Positions 1-5,467 of a DNA stretch of 8,633 nucleotides are shown in pieces. Origin of the DNA: JAKPNF01 sp031556275 (GTDB taxonomy: Bacteria > Verrucomicrobiota > Verrucomicrobiia > Opitutales > JAKPNF01); contig JAVBTG010000150.1 of assembly GCA_031556275.1 (NCBI GenBank), positions 1-8,633 on the forward strand. Direction: 5' to 3'. The translations under genes were made by a program, and so were the position numbers. The notes beneath the pieces are model-generated. The model saw only the letters and a program-made list of their open reading frames with translations. It made no database searches and was not told the DNA's origin. The first letter of the stretch is position 1. Each line of letters opens with the position of its first letter.

Positions 1-219
1 CTTGCCGTCGAGCTTGAGGAGCTGCTTAAACACCCTGTCCTTCGCGCTCAAAACCACGAGGTAGACCTTGTTTTGTTCGGTGTCTTTGTCCGCGATGATG
101 CGGCCGTCGCCCTGCCAAGAGCCAGGCCTGTCGAAATCGCCGTTTTTAAACAGGTTTTCGGCACCCGAGGATAGGAGGGGGAACAGCAAAAGCAAACATG
201 CCAGAAATCGTGTTTTCAT
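1..219 (-). CDS. Secreted protein, N-terminal part, CBM/jelly-roll-like (partial)
   Basis: Seen: reading leftward from an ATG at 219-217 there are 73 open codons to the window edge, so the C-terminus is missing. The protein begins MKTRFLACLLLLFPLLSSGA, a clear signal peptide with a basic n-region, a leucine-rich core and likely cleavage after SGA. The mature part opens NLFKNGDFDRPGSWQGDG. An N-x-x-x-NGDF-x(3-6)-W opening is common in galactose-binding-like jelly-roll domains of the CBM4/9 type in secreted enzymes and surface proteins. Inference: an exported protein with an N-terminal carbohydrate-binding-like fold; the catalytic part, if any, lies outside the window. It follows the 322-residue exported protein on the same strand after 104 bp that contain a terminator and a possible promoter, so it is probably its own transcription unit. 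No Shine-Dalgarno motif precedes the ATG. The CBM assignment rests on a short stretch. Confidence 0.75.
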   Translation of the reverse strand, partial: MKTRFLACLLLLFPLLSSGAENLFKNGDFDRPGSWQGDGRIIADKDTEQNKVYLVVLSAKDRVFKQLLKLDGK

Positions 220-231
220 GATGAGGCCATT

Positions 232-258
232 ATGCGAGGCGCGTGTTTTGATGCGAGG
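232..258. repeat. Short direct repeats ATGCGAGG upstream of the left-edge secreted gene
   Basis: The 8-mer ATGCGAGG occurs at 232-239 and 251-258, 19 bp apart, and a related ATGCGAAC follows at 264-271. They sit between the candidate -10 box and the ATG of the left-edge gene. They could be an operator for a DNA-binding regulator, but the motif is short and could be chance. Confidence 0.25.
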
Positions 259-288
259 ATTTTATGCGAACGAGGTGCCATCGGTGAA
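259..288 (-). promoter_or_regulatory. Candidate sigma-70 promoter of the left-edge secreted gene
   Basis: On the minus strand there is TTCACC (288-283, four of six matches to TTGACA), an 18-bp spacer and TAAAAT (264-259, five of six matches to TATAAT). The -10 box lies 40 nt upstream of the ATG at 219. The position fits and lies downstream of the terminator at 314-336, but the -35 box is weak. Confidence 0.4.
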
Positions 289-313
289 CCCCGATTGTTT
301 TATTTGGCGCGAT

Positions 314-336
314 AAAAACCCGTTCAGCGCAACGGG
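314..336 (-). terminator. Intrinsic terminator of the 322-residue exported protein gene
   Basis: Plus-strand CCCGTT (319-324) and AACGGG (331-336) form a perfect 6-bp stem with a 6-nt loop. On the minus-strand transcript the stem is followed at once by five U (318-314), the intrinsic-terminator layout. The gene's TGA stop (326-324) lies across the loop and the 3' arm, so the terminator overlaps the end of the coding sequence. Confidence 0.65.
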
Positions 337-1292
337 CGCGACTCAATGGAAAAAGGGGGACCAAAGGGCTCCTTCGGGGGAGGTGCCACAGTCCATCGGC
401 CGTCGCGCCACTCAAGCTTGCATCTGCTGTGCGTCCCGCGATGGCCCTCGTGAACGCCCACGGTCATAAAAATCGGGTCTTTGTCGCCGCCGGTGGCGGA
501 TCCGACGCCTCCCAGCACCAGCGGCAGCTTGCCGTTTTGCGTGAGCGCCCACATTCCCTCGCACCATTGAAAAAAGGGCGCGTATGCCTCATCCTCGGGC
601 GTCATCGGCAATAATGCGCGCGCCACTGCTTCCCTGTCGCCCGTGGCGATGGCCGCAAAGAGCTTTTCGGCGAACGCGCGCGCCTGCGGGGGTGTTTCCC
701 TTGGCGGGGCCTTTTCGGGGGGCGCGTACTGACCGCGCACCAGATAGTTGGAAAAGTAACGCTTATTTTCGTGAAAGGTTCCGTCCTTGTCCGCATAGGA
801 GGAACCTGAAGCCCCACCCCCCAGAAAAAGGAAATCCGCATTCACAGGGAAAGACACCTGCGAGCGTGTCATGCGTTGCGCGGATATCGGGCGCAAAGTG
901 CCGTCTTCCTCCGGCGCGAAGCCCTCGAACGTATTAAAGCGCGTTATTATCTCAAAACTTTTCTCCCGTCCCGCATCCCGTGGGCTGACATCCACCGAGA
1001 TGCTATGCGGATAGGCGACCGCCTCCGCGTGTTCGGGACGATCCGAAAACGAAACCGCCACCGCCATGCTTTCAATGACGTTCCATTCGCCTGAAGCGCC
1101 CGGTTTCAACGTGAAATGCCCCAGATACCAACGTCCCTTTTCAAAAAGCGGATTGTCACGCAGATGGCGCTCGACGGCCGCCTGTATTTCCTGCGTGCCC
1201 AGCGAGGACGGCGGGACGGGTTTTTGCCCGAAAACGGCGCAGCATGACGCCAGAAACGCGAACGCAAACCTGCGAAAAGAATGTGGTTTCAT
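324..1292 (-). CDS. Unrecognised exported protein with a C-terminal NTF2-like region
   Basis: A 322-residue protein I do not recognise. The N-terminus (KPHSFRR, then a hydrophobic run at residues 9-21) is an export signal. It contains L-A-S-C at 14-17, which fits a lipobox, but ordinary cleavage after AVFG (about residue 22) is also possible, so secreted versus lipid-anchored is open. Residues 30-185 look beta-rich and include a glycine-rich patch near 158-164. A proline-rich linker (189-202) leads to residues 203-303, with helix-turn-helix spacing of the kind AFAEKLFAAIATGDREAVA and a closing LEWRDGRWTV. That pattern resembles NTF2/SnoaL-like domains that follow signal peptides in many bacterial proteins. 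This is inference from pattern, not a database hit. The gene is transcribed away from rmuC, has its own promoter at 1347-1375 and terminator at 314-336, and appears monocistronic. The start is chosen because the signal peptide begins there; no Shine-Dalgarno motif precedes it. Confidence 0.8.
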   Translation of the reverse strand: MKPHSFRRFAFAFLASCCAVFGQKPVPPSSLGTQEIQAAVERHLRDNPLFEKGRWYLGHFTLKPGASGEWNVIESMAVAVSFSDRPEHAEAVAYPHSISVDVSPRDAGREKSFEIITRFNTFEGFAPEEDGTLRPISAQRMTRSQVSFPVNADFLFLGGGASGSSYADKDGTFHENKRYFSNYLVRGQYAPPEKAPPRETPPQARAFAEKLFAAIATGDREAVARALLPMTPEDEAYAPFFQWCEGMWALTQNGKLPLVLGGVGSATGGDKDPIFMTVGVHEGHRGTHSRCKLEWRDGRWTVAPPPKEPFGPPFSIESRPLR

Positions 1293-1346
1293 GGCGCGGA
1301 AAAAATTTGGAGGTCGCTCGGAATGAGTCGGTTAAAAGGCGGTCGT

Positions 1347-1375
1347 ATTAAAGTGGCCCGATTTTCGCGTGTCAA
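1347..1375 (-). promoter_or_regulatory. Near-consensus sigma-70 promoter of the 322-residue exported protein
   Basis: On the minus strand a perfect TTGACA (1375-1370) is followed by a 17-bp spacer and TTTAAT (1352-1347, five of six matches to TATAAT). Transcription would start near 1340, giving a leader of about 48 nt before the ATG at 1292. The leader ends in a U-rich stretch (AAATTTTTTCC) and has no GGAGG. It is the strongest promoter-like sequence I found. No equally good promoter could be found for rmuC on the other strand of this 194-bp divergent region. Confidence 0.7.
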
Positions 1376-1486
1376 GAAATCTATGTGCGAAAGGTGAATT
1401 TGGATTTGTTTTATCGGGCGCGCCAAAAAACGCACCCGCAAGATGGACAAGCGGCCCGAAATGCGTTTGGATTTAGGCAAGCCATT

Positions 1487-2830
1487 ATGGAAATCGCCTT
1501 TTATCTCGCCGCCGCGCTCGCGCTCATTGGAATCATATTGTGCGTTTGGGGATTTTTGACGGCGGCGGAGTGGCGCAGGCGCGAGGCGGCGGCGCGAACG
1601 CAGGCGGGATTTTTTGAAAAAAACTTTTTGCAGGAGCAGTCGCAGTCCTTGCGGTTGCAGGGGGAATTGCGCGAGGTTTCGGGCGAATTGTCCGCCGCGC
1701 GGGAGCGGGAGAAAGCGGCCGTCGAGCGGATAAAAGCGCAGGCGGACGAGGTGGCCGAGGTGCGCGCGCAACTGCAAAAGGATTTTGAGCTGTTGGCGAA
1801 CCGGATCTTTTCGCAAACGCAGGAAAAACTCTCCAACACAAACAAGACCAACCTGTCAGGTGTGCTAGACCCCTTGCGCGAGCAACTCGGAAACTTCACC
1901 AAGCGGGTCGACGATATCAACAAGGAAAATGATACGGCGCGCGCCCAATTCGGGGAACAGATCCGCCAATTAACTGAGCTAAATCAGGCGATGAACGCGG
2001 AGGCGGCGAGCCTCACGCGCGCGCTCAAGGGCGACAACAAGGCGGCGGGCAACTGGGGCGAAATGGTCCTGAAAAACCTGCTCGACTCCTGCGGGCTGGA
2101 AGAAGGCCGCGAATATTGCACACAGGTCTCGGCCAGAGACGAAAACGGGAAACTCTATATGCCAGACGTGGTGGTGCGCCTACCCGAGGGCAAGTGCTTT
2201 ATTATCGACTCGAAAGTTTCATTGCTGAACTACTCTGAATACGTGGCGATGCCGGACGAGGCGGCGGGGGCCGCACATTTAAACGCTTTTATCCGTTCAG
2301 TAAAAATCCACATCGACAGCCTAGGCAAAAAGGATTATCCCTCCCTCGCTGACTTTTCGGAAAATCCGGAGTATGTGCTTATGTTCATCCCCATTGAACA
2401 TGCCTTTCACACGCTGGTAAAGGCCGACCCAGAGATATATGAACACGCATTCCGTAAGCATATTGTTTTGGTAACGCCTTCAACACTGCTGGCTGCCTTA
2501 AAAACAACCCAATTTATCTGGCGCACGGAAAAGCAGAACATCAATACCCTTGAAATCGCCCGTGTGGGTGGTCGTGTGCATGACGAGATCATAAACTTCC
2601 TTGATTTTTTTGAGAACGTGGGACAAGCAATCAACAAGGCGCGGGGCGTATTTGACGAGGCAAGGGGCAAGCTCTATGGAGCAAACCGGAACACCCTGCG
2701 CAAGGCGGCGGATGACTTGGCGAAATTGGGGGTAAAAACCACAAAGCGCATGAACATGTCCAAGAGTTCACGCGGGGCAACAGCGTCTGATGCGTTACTG
2801 GAAGACGGCGAAACCGAAAACGGCGAGTGA
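1487..2830 (+). CDS. rmuC: RmuC family DNA recombination protein
   Basis: A 447-residue protein, within the usual size of the family. In order: an N-terminal membrane segment (about residues 3-22), a long charged coiled coil (about 28-176), and the RmuC nuclease-like domain (about 181-420). Visible signatures are KGDNKAAGNWGEMVL (N189-E192), PDVVVRLP (P226-D227) and FIIDSKVSL (D241-K243), which match the PD-(D/E)XK arrangement expected of the family, then FIPIEHAF, TPSTLLAALKT, and the RVHDEIINFLDFFENVG region. RmuC proteins are known for limiting recombination at inverted repeats; the enzymatic activity is predicted from the fold. Membrane anchoring would place it at the inner membrane. I chose the ATG at 1487 because the membrane helix begins directly after it and a weak AGG lies 9 nt upstream. 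An upstream GTG at 1385 would add 34 residues of unlikely sequence. It is followed after 42 bp by radC on the same strand, so the two are probably co-transcribed. Confidence 0.96.
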   Translation: MEIAFYLAAALALIGIILCVWGFLTAAEWRRREAAARTQAGFFEKNFLQEQSQSLRLQGELREVSGELSAAREREKAAVERIKAQADEVAEVRAQLQKDFELLANRIFSQTQEKLSNTNKTNLSGVLDPLREQLGNFTKRVDDINKENDTARAQFGEQIRQLTELNQAMNAEAASLTRALKGDNKAAGNWGEMVLKNLLDSCGLEEGREYCTQVSARDENGKLYMPDVVVRLPEGKCFIIDSKVSLLNYSEYVAMPDEAAGAAHLNAFIRSVKIHIDSLGKKDYPSLADFSENPEYVLMFIPIEHAFHTLVKADPEIYEHAFRKHIVLVTPSTLLAALKTTQFIWRTEKQNINTLEIARVGGRVHDEIINFLDFFENVGQAINKARGVFDEARGKLYGANRNTLRKAADDLAKLGVKTTKRMNMSKSSRGATASDALLEDGETENGE

Positions 2831-2872
2831 GCGCGCTTGCCAACCGGCCCAGACCGCCCCACAATTTTTCGC

Positions 2873-3577
2873 ATGGCCGAACTACCCCCAGACACCGCCG
2901 GACACCGCGCGCGTTTGCGCGAGCGTTTTATGCGCGTGGGCTTGTCGAACATGGCGGAATACGAGGTGTTGGAACTGCTGCTCACCCTCGGCATCCCGAG
3001 GCGGGACGTGAAACCGCTGGCCAAGCATCTGATAAAAACGTTCGGTTCGCTTAAAAACGTGCTCGACGCGCCCGCCGAACGGTTGCGGGAAGTAAAGGGA
3101 ATGGGCGAAGTTTCGCCAGTCATTTTACGGCTGATCCGCGAGGCGAGCGCGCTTTACCTGAGGGACGGGGCGCAGGAAAACGAGGAGGGATGCCTCGACT
3201 CCGTGGACAAGCTGTCGGCTTTTTGGCGCGTGCGGCTGGGGGACTTGCGCAATGAGGTGTTTGAGGTGGCTTTTTTGGATCGCGGGCTGCGTTTGTTGAG
3301 CGACGGGATCGAGCGTTTCGAGGAGGGCATGGCCGACCGCGTGAACGTCTATCCGCGAAAAATCATGGAGGCTGCCCTGCGCAAAAAGGCGCCCGTCATC
3401 GTCGTGGCGCACAACCACCCGGGCGGCGACAGCGCGCCCTCCGATCAGGATATCCGGCTGACGCAGGCGCTCACGCGGGCGGGCGATCCGCTCGAGGTGA
3501 AGCTGATCGACCACCTGATTATCACGCCCGAAAAGGTGTATTCGTTTTACCGCAACGGGCTGCTGAAGGCGAAGTAG
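2873..3577 (+). CDS. radC: RadC family JAMM/MPN metalloprotein
   Basis: A 234-residue protein, close to the usual length of 220-230. Residues about 10-95 form the N-terminal helical part, including a helix-hairpin-helix-like stretch ending VKGMGEV. Residues about 110-234 form the RadC/MPN domain. The JAMM zinc site is intact: E128 in NEVFEVAFLD, H180 and H182 in AHNHPGG, S190, and D193, in the order H-x-H-x7-S-x2-D; LIDHLII follows. The usual HNHPSG is HNHPGG here. RadC was named for DNA repair, but that role has been disputed; the family is often linked to DNA processing and mobile elements, and its biochemical reaction is unsettled. The ATG at 2873 gives the normal N-terminus. A TTG at 2837, 12 codons upstream and 6 nt after the rmuC stop, is an alternative. 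It lies downstream of rmuC and converges on the SulP gene with a 3-bp gap. Confidence 0.94.
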   Translation: MAELPPDTAGHRARLRERFMRVGLSNMAEYEVLELLLTLGIPRRDVKPLAKHLIKTFGSLKNVLDAPAERLREVKGMGEVSPVILRLIREASALYLRDGAQENEEGCLDSVDKLSAFWRVRLGDLRNEVFEVAFLDRGLRLLSDGIERFEEGMADRVNVYPRKIMEAALRKKAPVIVVAHNHPGGDSAPSDQDIRLTQALTRAGDPLEVKLIDHLIITPEKVYSFYRNGLLKAK

Positions 3578-3595
3578 GATTTACTGCGCGCCTTC
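3565..3595. terminator. Hairpin spanning both stop codons of convergent radC and SulP
   Basis: GAAGGCG (3565-3571) pairs with CGCCTTC (3589-3595). Inside the loop AGTA (3573-3576) pairs with TACT (3582-3585). The structure covers the TAG of radC (3575-3577) and the TAA of the SulP gene (3583-3581). There is no U-tract on either side, so intrinsic termination is doubtful; a 3'-end-stabilising or transcription-collision role is equally possible. Confidence 0.4.
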
Positions 3596-5278
3596 GCGCG
3601 CGGCGTTTTGGCGCACGGCGTCTTCGTACAGCAGGGTGCGCGCGTGCTCCAAGGCGTCCTCGATCGTGTCCGCCACGTGGTCCGTGCCCAGCGTCGTCAC
3701 AAAGTCGCTGCGGTCCAAAACGCGGCGGACGGCCTTGGGGACATTGCACAGCACCAAGTGGCCGCCCGCGCGGCGCAGGCGGTCTTCGAGCGATTCGAGG
3801 GCGTTCAGGCCCGTGGCGTCGATCGTGATGACTTCCTCCAGACACAACACCAACACGCGCAATCCTTCGCCCGCGCGGCGGAAGGAGGTTTCCAATTTGT
3901 CCGCCGTGCCGAAGAAAAACGCGCCCTGAATGCGGAACAAAAAGACGCCCTCCGGCCAGCTCTCATCGGCCCAGACGGGGCGTCCGCCGTTGGAGGGGTG
4001 CGAGTCGTTGACGGGGAGCACGTCCGACACCTGCACGACGCGGCGGATGAACAAGAGCGCGGCCAGCACCATACCGACGCCGACGGCCACCGTCAGGTCG
4101 GTGATCACCGTCAAAATAAACACGCTCAAAAAGACGGCGGCGTCGTAGGCGGGCACACGGAAAATGCGGCGAAATTCGCTCCACTCCCCCATGCGCAGCG
4201 CCGTCACCATGAGGACGGACGCCAAGGCCCCGAGCGGTATCCAGCCCACGAGCGGGGCTGCCACCAGCATCACGAGCAGCAGGCAAAGCGCGTGCACGAT
4301 GCCGGACACGGGCGAGTACGCGCCGTTGCGGATGTTGGTGGCCGTGCGGGCGATCGCGCCCGTCGCCGGGATGCCGCCGAAAAAGGGAGATACCATGTTG
4401 GCGATGCCCTGCCCCATCAGCTCCTGATTGGTGTGGTGGGGGTCGTTCGTCAGACCGTCGGCCACGACGGCGGAGAGCAGCGACTCGATCGCGCACAGCA
4501 GCGCGATCGTCACGGCCGGGCCGATGAGGTCGGCCATCGTGCCCAAGTTAATTTCCGGAAACGAGAAGCCGGGGAAGCCGCGCGGAATGTCGCCGAACGC
4601 GGTTTTGATCGTGGCCACGTCGAGGCCGAACATCCATGAAAGAACCGTCGCCGCCAGCAGCGCCACGATCGAGGCGGGCACGCGGCGCTGGTAGCGCTGG
4701 GGCCATTTTAAAATCAGCACGAAGCAGGCCAGCGAGATGATCAGCGTCATCCAACTGATGGACGGCAGGGCCTTGAAAATCGCCGCCATTTTGAGGAAGA
4801 ATTTGGGCGAGTCTTCGGCGAGTTTCAGGCCCAGAAAGTTGGGGATTTGTCCGATAAAAATGATGACCGCGATGCCGCTGGTGAAGCCCATCGTGACCGG
4901 ATAGGGGATGTATTTGATCATCTTGCCCAGCCCCGTCAGCCCCATCAGAAAGAGCATCACCCCCGCCATGAACGTGCAGACCATGAGGCTGCCCACCCCG
5001 TACATCGCCACGATCCCCGCCACGATCGGCACGAAGGCCCCCGTCGGGCCGCCGATTTGGAAGCGCGAGCCGCCGAAGGCGGAAATCAAAAAGCCCGCGA
5101 CGACCGCCGTCACGAGGCCGTCCGTGGGGCTCACGCCGCTGGCGATGGCGAAACCGATCGCCAATGGCAGGGCCACGATGCCCACCGTCAGCCCCGCGCT
5201 GAGGTCCCCCGTAAGTTTCGCGGGGCCGTACCCCCTGAGTGAATCCAGTAAAACAGGCCGGAAACGACTGAGTTTCAT
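3581..5278 (-). CDS. SulP/SLC26 family anion permease with C-terminal STAS domain
   Basis: A 565-residue inner-membrane transporter of normal family length. Residues about 20-415 carry the multi-helix core with family hallmarks: TVGIVALPLAIGFAIASG (31-48), GGPTGAFVPIV (76-86), CAIESLLSA (262-270) and GGIPATGAIARTATNIRNGA (301-320). Residues about 444-550 are a cytoplasmic STAS domain, with VLVLCLEEVITIDATGLNALESL at its centre; the DATG at 487-490 corresponds to the loop that carries a phosphorylatable serine in related anti-sigma-factor antagonists, with threonine here. Members transport sulfate, bicarbonate, dicarboxylates or other anions. Sequence alone does not settle the substrate, and no sulfate-assimilation or carbonic-anhydrase gene lies next to it. 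The ATG at 5278 matches the usual FRP-x-LLDSLRGY N-terminus. The gene is preceded by a GC-rich hairpin (5298-5316) and a MITE-like element, and is convergent with radC. Confidence 0.95.
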   Translation of the reverse strand: MKLSRFRPVLLDSLRGYGPAKLTGDLSAGLTVGIVALPLAIGFAIASGVSPTDGLVTAVVAGFLISAFGGSRFQIGGPTGAFVPIVAGIVAMYGVGSLMVCTFMAGVMLFLMGLTGLGKMIKYIPYPVTMGFTSGIAVIIFIGQIPNFLGLKLAEDSPKFFLKMAAIFKALPSISWMTLIISLACFVLILKWPQRYQRRVPASIVALLAATVLSWMFGLDVATIKTAFGDIPRGFPGFSFPEINLGTMADLIGPAVTIALLCAIESLLSAVVADGLTNDPHHTNQELMGQGIANMVSPFFGGIPATGAIARTATNIRNGAYSPVSGIVHALCLLLVMLVAAPLVGWIPLGALASVLMVTALRMGEWSEFRRIFRVPAYDAAVFLSVFILTVITDLTVAVGVGMVLAALLFIRRVVQVSDVLPVNDSHPSNGGRPVWADESWPEGVFLFRIQGAFFFGTADKLETSFRRAGEGLRVLVLCLEEVITIDATGLNALESLEDRLRRAGGHLVLCNVPKAVRRVLDRSDFVTTLGTDHVADTIEDALEHARTLLYEDAVRQNAAREGAQ

Positions 5279-5290
5279 GAAATGCTGTCT

Positions 5291-5316
5291 GAATAAACCG
5301 CCCTATTCGCGGGCGG
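5291..5316 (-). terminator. GC-rich hairpin between the MITE-like element and the SulP start
   Basis: Plus-strand CCGCCC (5298-5303) and GGGCGG (5311-5316) form a perfect 6-bp stem with a 7-nt loop. On the minus strand it is followed by UUUAUU, a modest U-tract. It ends only about 13 nt before the SulP ATG. It is probably the original terminator of the 713-residue gene, now separated from it by the insertion. If the SulP promoter uses the TATAAC at 5326-5321, the hairpin would instead sit at the very 5' end of the SulP transcript and act as a leader structure. Confidence 0.45.
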
Positions 5317-5324
5317 GAGCGTTA

Positions 5325-5467
5325 TAGGGTGTGTCTTCAAATTTCGCATTGTGGATGCGCGAGGCGGGCGGATGCGCCAGCATCCGGCGCGAAGCACTGT
5401 CGGCGTATTGACCGACACCCAAAATCCGGCCAAGCAGACGCTGTGTGGAATTTGAAGACACACCCTA
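5325..5467. mobile_element. MITE-like non-autonomous element with perfect terminal inverted repeats
   Basis: TAGGGTGTGTCTTCAAATT at 5325-5343 is repeated exactly in reverse complement at 5449-5467. Taking the outer TA on each side (5325-5326, 5466-5467) as a target duplication leaves an element of 139 bp (5327-5465) with 17-bp terminal inverted repeats beginning GGGTGTGTC. TA duplication is known from the IS630/Tc1-mariner families and parts of IS5. No transposase fits inside. The interior holds two further hairpins, CGGATGC/GCATCCG (5369-5386) and TGTCGG/CCGACA (5398-5417), and a direct repeat GGATGCGC (5353-5360, 5370-5377). It lies between two minus-strand genes and overlaps the last codon of the 713-residue gene. 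An alternative is a non-mobile long hairpin, but the sharp repeat ends and TA flanks favour an insertion. Family assignment needs a multi-copy search. Confidence 0.75.

Noticed and set aside
1385..1486. An upstream GTG start adding 34 residues to RmuC.
   Set aside because: RmuC proteins normally start with the membrane helix, which begins directly after the ATG at 1487.
3608..4639. A 343-codon open frame on the plus strand.
   Set aside because: It lies antisense to the clearly recognisable SulP gene and its His/Gln/Arg-rich composition is typical of a shadow frame.
5275..5463. A 62-codon minus-strand frame inside the MITE-like element.
   Set aside because: It is low in information, spans the inverted repeats and hairpins, and has no similarity to a transposase that I can see.
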